A stretch of DNA of 64,000 bases, from assembly GCA_033065855.1 (NCBI GenBank), contig JAVXUO010003162.1, positions 1 through 64,000 of the forward strand, in the 5' to 3' direction. The stretch is from Escallonia rubra. Its lineage: Eukaryota > Streptophyta > Magnoliopsida > Escalloniales > Escalloniaceae. The notes under the pieces were generated by a model. The model saw nothing but the letters and a program-made list of their open reading frames with translations, did no database searches and was not told the DNA's origin. This document shows positions 22,347 through 34,800 of this stretch, one piece after another. The translations under genes and the position numbers were made by a program. How positions within the stretch are numbered: position 1 is the stretch's first letter; the number at the start of each line of letters is the position of its first letter.

Positions 22347-22348
<2 letters not shown>

Positions 22349-22382
<34 letters not shown>

Positions 22383-25300
22383 TATCATATCATATCATAT
22401 CATCATATAAATATATAATAGACGAAGCATTGTGCGTTATGGAAGCGACACATAAGCTTTTTTTAGTATTCCTTTCCCTTTTTACCCCTTTTAATTATGC
22501 GACACGTCATCTTTGTTCAATTTTGCGACACGTCATCATTTTTCTTTGGATGTTTCATTCATCTATTACCTCTACTTATTAAAGTCTGACATGCATTATG
22601 ACTCTTTATTATAACTTATAATTAAAAATTCGGAGGTATTATTACCATAAAATTAGTTGACCTTATAAGAGAAAACAAATCAATTCTACACATTCTAAAA
22701 CTCTACCTAATCAATACTTCAACCTATTAGAACTTAATTTTGACTATTATAATACCTCAAAAATACTTTAAATAACAAAATAAAGACTCAAACATAAAAA
22801 ATAAAAATAAAAACATAAATTACACCTCATCATATTTATTTTGGTACTCTATTCCTCTTTTGCCTCTACTTATTAAAGTCACATATGCATCATGACTCCT
22901 TATTATTTAAAAATTTGGAGGTATTATTACCCTAAATTTAGATAACCTTATAAGAGTAAAAAATCAATTCTACATCTTCTAAAACTCTAATTAATCAAGA
23001 TATCAACATATTAGGACTTGATTTTGACTATTAGTACCTCAAAAACACTTTAAATAACAAAATAATCTAACCCTTTTAATTATGCGACATGTCATCTTTG
23101 TTCATTTTTGCGACACGCCATCATCTTTGTTTTGGTATTTCATTCATCTTTTACATCTACTTATTAAAGTCTCACATGCATCATGACTCTTTATTATAAC
23201 TTATAATTAAAAAATTCGGAGGTATTATTACCATAAAATTAGTTGACCTTATAGGAGTAAAAAATCAATCCTAAACATTCTAAAACTCTACCTAATCGAT
23301 GTGTTGACATATTAAGACTTAATTTTGACTATTAACACCTCAAAACCCCTTTAAATAATAAAATAAACACTCAAACAAAAGAAAACATAAATTACACATC
23401 ATCATATTTATTTTGATATTCTATTTCTCTTTTACCTCTGCTTATTAGAGTCACACATGTATCATGACTCTTTATTATAACTTATTATTAAAAAATCTTA
23501 AAAAATTGTTGAACATGATTTTAAAGTGAAACTATTAAACATAAATTGTCATCATAATGCTACGTTATTTCTTTTATAGGATTAATTGTATCTTTTAAGG
23601 TGATGGTTAACGAAGAATTTTTTTGCCACTACCCATATCATAGAAAGATTTCTACAACCTTCCATACAGTAACACTTATTGGTCGTTGTATACTTTTAGT
23701 GGCACTTATTTAGTGAGTCTGAAAAAATATTTTTAAGAATTACTGGTTATGGTGTTAACAAAAATGACACTAAGCATATTTATCGATCATTACCTGTTTT
23801 GCATAGAGGGTTGTAGGGATTTTTATAGGGGGTAGGTAAAAATAATTCATTATCTAAAATGAATCAAAATTATTCCACGTGCTTCCATTTCAATTCCATT
23901 GTCTATTTTTAGTTGTCTATTTATATCTACACAATAAATTATTAATTGTATACTTTGTGCACTTTTTTTAGGATTTTTCTTTTTCAATACAATTGACTGC
24001 AACTAATTTTTAATTTATTACTAAGTATGTTTTAATACTTGAGTCTATATAGGGTAATCTTTAAAAAATAATGTTAAATGCTTAATATTCTAATTTCACA
24101 AACTTCTATAATCACTTTAATATACTATAAGGTCAAAACTTAATAAACAATCTACAAATCAAAGATGAAGTTAAAGAATTTTTAAACTTTACGCAATTAC
24201 ATCCCCATCTATCAAAGTCAATACAACTGTAAGAATATTCACCGCTATATAATTATTTAACCTCAAACATTAAAAAAAGGTTTTGTAAAATGATATGACA
24301 TTTTTATGATCATTCAGACAATAATTAACTATATAGTGCACACGTATTTTCAAATTAATTGTCTTAGAATGATAGTCAAAAAAGCGTCAAACTTTACCAT
24401 AGAGCAAAACATTTAGAACACAGATATTACCACTATAACACTATAGTTTCTCTTTTCGGGGTTAATTCTAAAGGGTGGTTATCTGAAAGAAAGTAAAATA
24501 GTTTCACTTACTTCCATTTTTGCTCTAAGGTTTTCATTGCATATTTTTTTAGTAAGTTTATTAAGTCTAGACAATAACTTACTAGAAAAAGTGTTTGCGC
24601 CTTTTTTTGTACTTTGTTTAAATTTTATTATAAAGGACTATAGCCGATCTTTAATTTAATATATGGTCAGGAGTTCTATAAGATGTATTTATAAAATAAA
24701 CTGTTGATCAATGATGCGTCACATAACGTGAAAAAGTAAAAAAATGTCTCACACTTATATGGATGTAGTAAGTAAAATGAATAGCATAGATATGATTTTG
24801 GGTATAAATTTTTGAAATTTAACTTTTTCGGTAAAAAAAGAAAATTAATACCTACAATACTAAAACAGAAATTAACATTCTAATTTGATGTGAAATAATT
24901 AATTACTAATTTTATGCTTCAATTTTTCAATACTTTATTTTGAACTTCTGAATCTCACTAATTGTTAAGAACTTCAACTTGCTTTACTATTACGAAACAA
25001 TTTTAGGATTATACTTTCATTGAATTTCTCTTACTTATGACACTGCTTATCTCTGAAATGCTCGGGTGCGATATGTTTTTAGTTCGATGGTTCACTTCAA
25101 GCGAATATTAATAAATTGTAATTTTCAAAACCATTGCCATTATGCTTATAAGCCTAACCTTAACCCTATCAAAATATATTGAACCTCAAACATATTCATA
25201 GCGTTTAAATAGAATTCACCCGGGCCTTGCCTGGGTTACCGAAGTAATATATATAAAATAAACGAAGCATTGCGCGTTGTGAAGACGACACATAAGCGTT

Positions 25301-28300
25301 TTTTAGTACTCTTTTCCGTTTCTATCCTTTTAATTATGCGACACGTCATCGTTTTTTACTTATGCGGCACGTCATCATGTTTGTTTTGATATCACATTCC
25401 TTTTTCGCTTCTACTTATTAGAGACACACATGCATCATGACCCTTTATTTTGATATTACATTCCTTTCTCACTTATACGTATTGGAAACACGATGTGTCA
25501 TGACTCTTTACTATAATTTATTATTAAAAAACTCGCATGTATTATTGACATAATTTTACTAAACTTTATAAGAGTAGAAAATTAATTATGCACCTTCTAA
25601 AACTCTATCTATTCAATATACTTACATATAAGGTCTTAATTTTCACTACTAACACCTCAAAAATATTTTAAAAACTTCTATTTATTAAAGTTACACATGC
25701 ATTATGACTATTTACTATAATTTATTATTAAAAAATTCGCAGGTATTATTGGCATAATTTCTCTAAACTTTATAAGAGTAGAAAACCGATTTTGCACCTT
25801 TTAAAACTCTACCTATTCAATATACTAATATATAAGGTTTTAATTTTCACTACTAACACCCCAAAAGTACTTTCAATCCTCTACTTATTGAAGTCATACA
25901 TGCATCATGACTCTTACTATAATTTATTATTAAAAAAAATTCGTAAGTATTACTATCATAATTTTACTAAACTTTAGAAAACAAATTCTGCATCTTTTAA
26001 AACTCCACTGATTCAATTTACCAACATATAAGATCTTGACTTTCACTACTAACACCTCAAAAAGTACTTTTAAAATAAAACAAATCTAAAAAATATAAAA
26101 TAAAAAATCATGTGTGAAATCAAAGATAAATAATTCACAAATCAAGATATTTTGAATATAATTTACAAAATGATATGACTTAATTTTCAAAACTATTTTA
26201 CATTTTTTTTTATATTTTTGAGTGTTTCTTTTGTTATCTTAAAGTTTTTTTACATTATTAATACTCAAACTTTAGTCCCAATATGTTGATACATTAATTT
26301 GGTAGAGTTTTAGAAGGTGTAGAATTAGTTTTCTACTCATATAAGGTGAACTAAAATTATGACAGCAGTGGCTACGAATTTTTTAATAATAAATCAAATT
26401 AAATAATCATGATCCATATGTAATTTTCATAAATATGGAGAAAAAAGAAAAAGGACTCGAAAACAAACATGATGATATGTCACAAAATTGACCTTAAATT
26501 CTAAATTGGGAATCATATACACCAATACAAATAAATAGTATATGACTTACAAATAACGACGTTTCATTCCTATTAACGAAAATAATATACAAAGCGGATA
26601 TGACTTAATTTTTAAAAATATTTTAAAACACCTACATAGTAATTTACTTAATAAATCAATTTCAATTGTGTGACATCAACTTCTAAATTGGGAATCATAT
26701 ACACCAATAAATGCGAAATAGAAAAGAATCAAACTGAATATAATTTAACTCTTAAAATACAGAAATAATAGTTTAATTTCATAAATAATTTTTGGGTTTA
26801 CTAAATTAGAAATAAACAAACATGAATATTTATGGCGCTATTAACCCGACAAGTTGCCTTTTCTAATTATGCAACGCATTATCTTATTATTTTCATGTCT
26901 TTTTTCTTTTTGACCCTGACTTACTAACACTTTAATATGGTTTATTATTAAAAAAATCATAAGTCTAATTTGCCCAATTTTTGTATACCTTCTAAAACTA
27001 GAAAACTAGCTAATTCCACACCTTCTAAAACTCTACATAATTTATATACTCATATACTAGGCCTTAACTTAAACTTTTAACACTTCAAAAATATTTCAAA
27101 ATAACAAAATAAAATCTTCAAAGGTAAAATACTAAAATCATCCCCTATTATTAATTCTTTACTACGATTTATCGTTGAAACTTTTGTTGGTATAATTGTC
27201 CCGATATTTGTAAATAAATATAAAACTAGAAAATCAATTGTACAACTTTTAAAACTCTATGCTATAGACATATATTTACATATTAGGCTTTGATTTTGAC
27301 TATTAACACCTCAAGAGCATTTTTAAAAAGTTAAAGAAAAGTACACAACCATGTATGACACTAAAGATTATACTCAAAAATTAAAATATTTTTTTTCTTT
27401 TTCATTTTACAAAAGCAATATATACAAACCAAAAATGACTTAATTTTTCAAAATACGTCAAAATATCAAAATAGATATGCATTCGAGAATTAGTTTTACT
27501 TAAATAGCGCAAACTTTGAAATGAAAATCATATATACATAACAAATCCAAAAAAAGGGGAATCACCCCTTATTTGACTTAATGTTCAAAACACACTTCAA
27601 ATTTTCAAAATAAAAATTCACTTTCACAAATTAATTTTTAGTTAAATTACCTCAGCCTCTCAAACTGATATTATATACTCCTTTTAAATGCGAAAAAAAA
27701 TCAATTATACGTATCAAGTCATAAGCTCTATTCGTCATCAATTATTAGTTTACTCGCGCTTTAAAAAAACTCTAACTAAGAAAAAATATAAAAACATGAG
27801 AGACAAAATTATATATTGAAATAAATATTATATCTCATAAGTTGGAGAATTTTGTATACAATGCTTAAGTAATAGATTAAATTATTGGTATTTAATTTGA
27901 TTATGACTTTTTTCACCTAAAGTATTCAACAATATAAGAACAAAAAATTTAAAGCGTAAAAGATAAGTAAAGATTAAAAGTTTATATTTTTACTTGCACT
28001 TTAGAAAAACTCTAAATAAGAAAGAATGTTAAAACACGGGAGACAAAATTATATATTAAAATTATTGTTGAAGCTTACTTGAAATTAATAAGATTACTAG
28101 CACTTAAACAAACTTTAAATATGAAAAGTATTAGTAATCGTTAAAATAAATGTTGTAACTCATAATTCAGGATGTAAAATTGCTTTATACTCTTAATAAA
28201 CAAATGAAATTATTAGAACTTAGGCATTACTATAATCATTAGAATATATTATAAAATTAGACTTAATCAATAATCTATAAACCAAAAAAATTAAGCATGT

Positions 28301-28470
28301 GAACATAAAAAAGAATTTTTTAACCCTAAGTATCAGTGTATGTCCGCAACGAGAAGAAAATTGTATCCACCACTAGTATAAGTGGTCATGAACAATCATG
28401 TGTTCCTATTTTACCTTTATAGCCTTTTTTAATCTCTCGTAATGAATATGTGCAAGTAAACCTCATGTGA
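22349..28470. other. AT-rich repeat-derived noncoding region
   Basis: No gene seen on either strand. Near 22450-23550 a unit of about 290 bases repeats: CTACTTATTAAAGTC-type phrases at 22572, 22866, 23157 and, altered, 23438. Related pieces recur at about 25410, 25680 and 25875. The phrase ACGAAGCATTG(C/T)GCGTT followed by GACACATAAGC starts at about 22422 and again at about 25260, so a larger unit of about 2.8 kb is repeated. Just before the second copy is a GC-rich hairpin, CCCGGGCCTTGCCTGGG (about 25219-25235). That looks like the end hairpin of a Helitron, but no CTRR end follows. From 26100 to 28380 I see only AT-rich sequence. Confidence 0.55.
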
Positions 28471-28499
28471 TATGACAATCCATATATATATGGTTTACT

Positions 28500-28505
28500 T
28501 GCGCG

Positions 28506-28568
<63 letters not shown>

Positions 28569-28620
28569 TGTCATATCATAAGAGGTTCACTTGCGCCCGC
28601 GCGCGCGCGCACACACACAC
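28500..28620. repeat. Compound (GC)n(AC)n(AT)n microsatellite
   Basis: Alternating purine-pyrimidine tracts sit next to the phrase GTCATATCATAAGAGGTT. The same compound tract recurs inverted at 29500-29574 and direct at 31089-31210, always outside ends of elements D and E. Confidence 0.9.
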
Positions 28621-28631
28621 ACATCTCTATC

Positions 28632-29480
28632 GGAGTTGATCAATTGCCCGTGCGATCGGGCAGTACAAAGACTATTTAAGCAAAGTAAAAGGTATACAAT
28701 GTTCATGAGAATAAGAAAATAAACAAAAAATACGTAACTTACTTATCTATTCCAGATAGATGTACCAATATGGTTTTCTTGGTCGTATAAAACAAAGGGA
28801 TCTTCTGCTCCAGTATTAAAGGCCATTTTTTTCGACTGAAATTATGAAAAAACGTCAAGTTTTAAAGTTTTTATCAAACGCTGGCAAATTACCAACGCTA
28901 GCACATGCATATTACATACAACTCTAGCAAATGCATAATACATACAACGCTAGCACATGCATAATACATAATCAAAATCATGCGCAATACTCACAAACTC
29001 TAGATTATACACAAATAAATGATTGATTTGTAAACTTACGTGGTTAATTAGATGATTAAAGGACTTCTTGGGAAGAAATTGTACAAATCTACTTGCCAAC
29101 GCCGCTAGGACGAAGGGAGAAGACTTTCGAAATTAGGTGTTTGTTGTATATATATGGGCCGTCCGCTACATTACGTAGCGGACGGTGTAAATAAGGACAA
29201 ACAAACCTCCGTCCGCCACACTGTCTAGCGGACGGTGTGGGGAGACAAGATGTGACACTTGTCAGCCAAAAGTCGTCCGCCACACTGTGTGGCGGATGAC
29301 TTTTTGACTGATAAGTGTCAGGATAAAAAAGTAATCCGCTACACTGTGTAGCGGAGGGGCAGCATGCGGTATTTTGGTCAAAAAGACTGTTCACCACACA
29401 GTGTGGGGGATGGTTTTTTTTTTAAAAAAAAAAAATCTAAAGGATGGACTGCCCGATCGCATGGGCAATTGATCAACTCC
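28632..29480 (-). mobile_element. Element D: internally deleted MULE
   Basis: Both ends carry the same terminus in inverted orientation: GGAGTTGATCAATTGCCC at 28632 and its complement ending at 29480. The interior from about 28664 to 29480 is a reversed copy of the first 0.8 kb of element E (31215-32033), including the PMD gene's first exon and the leader. The left side joins the terminus directly to the middle of an intron, showing an internal deletion. About five CCGC...GCGG palindromes lie at 29157-29410. Confidence 0.75.
29157..29410. repeat. Palindrome array of element D
   Basis: Five subterminal palindromes, including CCGCTACATTACGTAGCGG and CCGCCACACTGTGTGGCGG. Both arms differ between the two in a matched way. 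Confidence 0.8.
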
Positions 29481-29536
29481 AATATATGTGTGTGTATGTG
29501 CGCGCGCGCGCGCGCAAGTAAACCTCTTATGATATG

Positions 29537-29574
<38 letters not shown>

Positions 29575-29577
<3 letters not shown>

Positions 29578-31085
29578 AGTTGATCCGTTGAGAGCGTTAG
29601 CAAAATAGGAGATCTTGCAAACGCAATCTGGCCGTCCATCCTGAAAGATGGACGGCCCAGATCGCGCCTTTTTCGAATACTGTCAGTCGTCCGCCATACT
29701 GTATGGCGGACGGGTTTTTTTACATTTTTACCCCTCCGCCCGTCCGCTACATTGTATCGCGGACTGTCCAAATATTTTTTTTACGTTTTTTTTAAGTTCG
29801 TCCGCTACATAATGTAGCGGACGATTTTTTGACAAAAATACAGTCATGTTCCGTCCGCTACATTATGTAGCGGACTAATCTCATGACTTTTTCCTCTTTC
29901 TCTCTCATTTTCCTCATTTAATGTTCTGACATTTTTCCTTTCTCTCTCCTCTCTCTCATCATCATTTTCTCTTTCTCTAATTAACTCTCTGACTCTCTCT
30001 CTCTCTCTCTCTCGTCCATGCTAGAAACCGAAGGGAAGAGGAAGCCTCTTGGCGCGCGACGACAGAGGAAGGCAGCTCCGCTTCCGGCGACGACGGAGGA
30101 AGGCAGCTCCGCTTCCGGCGACGACTGAGGAAAGTAGCTCCGCTTTCGGCGACGGCCGAGGAAGGCAGCTCCGCTTACGGCGACGACGGAGGCCGGCAGC
30201 TCCGCTTCTGGCGACGACCGAGGACGGCAGCTCCGCTTCCGACGACGCCGGAGGCAGGCAGCTTCGCTTCCGGCGATGACCGAGGACGGCAGCTCCGCTT
30301 CCGGCAGCAATCCACCTGCTGTGGCAACCCCATTTTTTTTTTTCTTAAACTGAGACCCAATTAAAATTTTGAGACCCATTTGAAATTTTGAGACCCAATT
30401 GAAACCCAGATCATTTTTTATGATCTGAGTTTTGTTGGTGGCCGCTGTAGGCCGTGGGTCTGCGATTGACCGATTGACGGAGGTGTGGTCGTGGGTGAGC
30501 GACTGGCAAACGTGATGGTGCGATTGGATGAGTTTCACGTGAGGTGTAGCCTGACAAGGAGCCCGTCTAGTTGGTTCTCGGATCACTTCTTCGTCACTCT
30601 CATCCTGAAGAGCGAAACTTCGAGCGTGAAACACTTGCCGAGCCTTGCGAGATGATTGAAAGCAAGAAGTTTGGACAGATGTGTGAAACACTTTTACTTT
30701 CATGTCCATCATCCGCTACATTATGTAGCGGATGGGTATTTAAGAGGAGAGAGAGAGAGAGTCAGAAATTGATGGGAGAGAGAGAGTGTGTCAGAACATT
30801 AAAGTAGTCTGTCTACTCGTCCGCTATATAATGTAGCGGACGGAACATGACTGTGTAGCGGACGAACTTAAAAAAAACGTAAAAAAAATATTTGGACAGT
30901 CCGCGATACAATGTAGCGGACGGGCGGAGGGGTAAAAATGTAAAAAAACCCGTCCGCCATACAGTATGGCGGACGACTGACAGTATTCGAAAAAGGCGCG
31001 ATCTGGGCCGTCCATCTTTCAGGATGGACGGCCAGATCGCGTTTGCAAGATCTCCTATTTTGCTAACGCTCTCAACGGATCAGCT

Positions 31086-31088
<3 letters not shown>
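29575..31088. mobile_element. Element C: MULE without transposase
   Basis: Near-identical TIRs of about 300 bases begin GGGAG(T/C)TGATCCGTTGAG at 29575 and, inverted, at 31088. Each TIR has a GGCCGTCCATCC hairpin and about four palindromes (29690-29875 and 30710-30975). Both ends abut (TA)n tracts. The interior has CT/GA-rich sequence, a 31-bp minisatellite and about 0.4 kb of unidentified sequence. No transposase, so it is nonautonomous and probably mobilised by a relative of A or G. The interior resembles captured gene sequence but I cannot identify a parent. Confidence 0.85.
30062..30318. repeat. 31-bp GC-rich minisatellite
   Basis: About eight units of the type GGCAGCTCCGCTTCCGGCGA + CGACGGAGGAA start at 30071, 30102, 30133, 30164, 30195, 30226, 30257 and 30288. 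As 31 is not a multiple of three, the repeat cycles through all frames. Long open frames run on both strands (minus 29981-30712, plus 30049-30279); I do not call them genes. Confidence 0.88.
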
Positions 31089-31148
<60 letters not shown>

Positions 31149-31210
31149 CATATCATAAGAGGTTTACTTGCGCCCGCGCGCGCGCGCGCGCGCACGCACA
31201 CACACATATA
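31089..31210. repeat. (TA)n then (GC)n(AC)n tract
   Basis: A TA run of about 55 bases after element C is followed by the GTCATATCATAAGAGG phrase and a GC/AC run before element E. Confidence 0.95.
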
Positions 31211-31279
31211 TATTGGAGTTGATCAATTGCCCGTGCGATCGGGCAGTCCATCCTTAGATCTTTTATTTTTTATAAAAAA

Positions 31280-31535
31280 AAATTGTCCGCCACACTGTGT
31301 GGTGAACGGTCCTTTTGACCAAATTACCGCGTACTGCCCCTCCACTACACAGTGTAGCGGATTACTTTTTTATCCTGACACTTATCAGTCAAAAAGTCGT
31401 CCGCCACACAGTGTGGCGAACGACTTTTGGCTGACAAGTGTCACATCTTGTCTCCCCACACCGTCCGCTAGACAGTGTGGCGGACGGAGGTTTGTTTGTC
31501 CTTATTTACACCGTCCGCTACGTAATGTAGTGGAT
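31280..31535. repeat. Palindrome array, element E left
   Basis: Five CCGC...GCGG-type palindromes in the order and spacing of element D's array, inverted. Includes CCGCCACACAGTGTGGCGA and CCGCTACGTAATGTAGTGG. Confidence 0.8.
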
Positions 31536-31869
31536 GGCCCATATGTATACAACAAACCCCTAATTTCGAAAGTCTTCTCCCTTCGTCCTAGCGGCGTTGG
31601 CAAGTAGATTTGTACAATTTCTTCCCAAGAAGTCCTTTAATCATCTAATTAATCACGTAAGTTTACAAATCAATCATTTATTTGTGTATAATCTAGAGTT
31701 TGTGAGTATTGCGCATGATTTTGATTATGTATTATGCATGTGCTAGCGTTGTATGTATTATGCATTTGCTAGAGTTGTATGTAATATGCATGTGCTAGCG
31801 TTGGTAACTTGCCAGCGTTTGATAAAAACTTTCAAACTTGACGTTTTTTCATAATTTCAGTCGAAAAAA

Positions 31870-34800
31870 ATGGCCTTTAATACTAGAGCAGAAGATCCCT
31901 TTGTTTTATACGACCAACAAAACCATATTAGTACATCTATCTGGAATAGATAAGTAAGTTACGTATTTTTTGTTTATTTTCTTATTCTCATGAACATTGT
32001 ATACCTTTTCTTTGCTTAAATAGTCTTTGTTAATTTGTAGGAAAGAACACCACTCATCACAGTAGAAGTAACCGAACAATTCAAAAACTGGCGATTGAAC
32101 AAATTCTAGAAAAAATTGCTACGTGAAATTGGTTTTGGGGTTTTTACTCATGGGGATATCTTTCAGCAACTTGACCAGAACTTAATAGGTGCCCTTGTTG
32201 CATGGTCGAGAAGTGAAACGAATACGTTTCACTTTTCTCTTGGAGAGATGACAATAACCTTAGAAAATGTAGGGTTCATCACAGGGTTACCGGTGACGGG
32301 GCGGCTGGTAATTGCTTCTAGGTCTTCCGCAACATCTAAAAGTGCTACTAGGGACTTCTTTACTTTGATACCCGAGAATGAATTTAGCAGTGATGGGATA
32401 AAGTTGAGGTGGTTGGTAAAAAACTTCGGGGTTTTGCTGGAATACTACACAGAGGAGATGCTTGTGCTGCACACAAAGCCCTTCCTACTATTGGTGATGG
32501 GGGCAATTCTATTCCTAACAAAGTCGAAGAATACGGTTCAAACCAAATATTTAGCCTTGTTGGGGAGTATGTCTGGCGTGCAGCAACTCTTGCATACTTG
32601 TATCGATCATTGCACAAGGTAACGAGGCCCGACTCCAAAGATATATGTCTATGTCTCTCATTCAGCATATCATATAACTCTTTGTAATTACGTTTTCGAT
32701 ATTTTTTTATTAGTCAGTGCACAATAAACTTTGACGATACAATCCTTGTCTTTGTTCTCATGTGTGGTCTTATGAACACATTACTGTTGGCGCACCCAAC
32801 CCTAGGAAGGGAACCAATAACGTGTGACCTCGATTGTGCGCTTGGAGTACAGTCGAAGGGGGAGTACAGTCGGAGGGAGAGCCACTACCTGAGGAGAGAT
32901 GATCCCCATCACAACATCGTGTTCTATCTGAGGAAGTTCTACTCGCTATCTCCAGGCCAAATGTGTTGGGCGTCGTACAAACATTTGACCGGATGGGTGG
33001 CAGAGTCGTTCGTCTTCATTCTCTTTGGGTAGCAACGCACACCACTGATCCATTTCGAGATCGCGGAGTGGCAATTACCAGATCTCGCAATGCGCTATTT
33101 TGACTGCCTGTAGGGGTTGCCAGCCGATGCCCCAGATATGAGGGTTAATAGGAACCCACCGAGTGTCCAACAGTTTGGCCAGGTGAATGCGATTGAATTG
33201 TGCATTGCCGAAATTGAACTGTAGGGTTCTTGGCAAGACACGCTGGCGGCCATTATGTCGGAGCCTGACCCTATGGTCAGCATTGAGCAGTATCTCGGGT
33301 GGTACTACCGCATCACCCGGAGGAGAATAGGCCCAATAAGGTGGACAAGAGGCCAGAAGTATCACCTTAAGGGTCAGATTGATGAGCGTAGGGCATTTGA
33401 GCTCGTAAGTTTCCTTATGCTTTTAATTGAATTTGATCTTGTAGTTTTACTATAATATCCCACGTTCCAATCCACGTGGGTAAGTTAGAAACAGAAACGT
33501 CACATACAGTGTGACATGGCTCACTCAATAAAAATACTCAATAACATCTAATACATAGATCTAAGACAAAAAGGACCTCTATAAAAGAAATACCATATAC
33601 GAACAATGAAAATACTAAAGAGATGTCACAAATAGTGAAACAATTTAATTGTGGACACAATTTATATCAACAGTGGCTCAATGGAAAATAACCGGCGAAA
33701 GGATAATCAAATTCAGTGGCTCAGAATGATAAGAAGCATGATAGCCATGCATCGTTAAGGACCCGGTTCAAGGAACACAGAAAAAGCATCTTAAATATGA
33801 AATTGTACATGTTAAAGGAAATTGGCACAAAAATCAAGGCAAAACAAGATGAAGGCTGCAAAAATGGGTTTAAGCTGAGTCCAATCACATACCGTTACTA
33901 GGACTCCATCATAAATCGTTTCAATAACGTTAAATAATAAAATTGGTCTGTCAATTAAATTACTAGAATGTCAAATCTATACCACTTGGGTCAAATGAGT
34001 AAAAAAATTAAGCTAAAAAAAAATCGAGAAAAAAATCTTAGTTTCACCAAAATCCAATTTTTTGGGGTATTACATTAATTTGCATTCAATCCCGTTCGTG
34101 TTTGAAGTTACTTATTATCTACTTGTATGTAGGTTGATGCCTCGCTCGCCTCTTCAAGAAGCTGAGTGATCGGATCTTCACCATGCGGGGAGTTTGTGAG
34201 CCGCTATACGGGACAGCCTTCGGACTTGAGCCTGGGAATCGATTATCCTGGGTGGCAGCCTCCGCATGTGAGAGAGGGATACGGTGATCCCTCGGGGCAG
34301 ACTTTGAGGGTGAGTGAGGGAGTTGGTGGTCCCTTCGTAGCCGGGATGGGTGATGCTTGGGGGTCGCCATCGGGTATGGGAATGGCTCATTGGGACGAGT
34401 TCAGTGGTCCCTCATTTGCTTTGCTTTGGGACTCGGGAGTTACACCACTCTCTCGGAGTCAAGTCACACAAGACTTCAACTTCGCAAACTTCAATCTCTC
34501 TGAGTCACTGCCACTCGTCCCGTGGGCGGGACCTTCTGGCCTTGGGATACCTAAAGAGCCTCAAAGAGAATAATATCCCTCGATCGACCCACTGGTCAAC
34601 CCTGCTTATCCCAAAGGGCATCCGTTGAAGCTTCTAAAGCCGGCAAAACGTGCCCTAATCCACCAACGTTACCTTAGCGAGTCCCTTAGCTACGATCAGA
34701 AAGTGGTGTGAACTGCCCCAATAATATGGATTACTATGTCTCGTGGGACGGAATGTCCACCCTAGGTCCGGGTCGTTGGTTGGAAAATACTGTGATGTCT

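Larger units (their letters stand above)
11794..22348. mobile_element. Element B: complete-looking MULE with two genes
   Basis: The ends are an exact inverted match: GGGGTTCGATCCCCATCAAC at 11794 and its reverse complement ending at 22348. The inverted repeat runs inward for about 2.0 kb on the left and 2.3 kb on the right, with small insertions and different numbers of an internal tandem repeat. The flanking nine bases are ATATATATA on both sides, which fits the 9-bp duplication of MULEs but is uninformative because both lie in AT runs. Inside are two intact convergent genes, a PMD-Ulp1 fusion (plus) and a MULE transposase (minus), each fed by a promoter in its own TIR. Structure and open frames suggest an autonomous or recently active copy. 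Confidence 0.88.
20040..22348 (-). repeat. Right long TIR of element B
   Basis: Inverted copy of 11794-13830. From the outside it has the same terminus, palindromes, G-tracts (C-tracts on minus), TATA box at 21818-21825, leader, donor at 21653 and 311-bp repeats. The innermost repeat copies (about 20040-20340) are diverged and shortened, so the arms differ mainly in repeat number and the inner boundary is approximate. Confidence 0.88.

Noticed and set aside
29981-30712. A 243-codon minus frame and a 76-codon plus frame in element C
   Set aside because: Driven by the 31-bp minisatellite and GA-rich sequence; no known domain.
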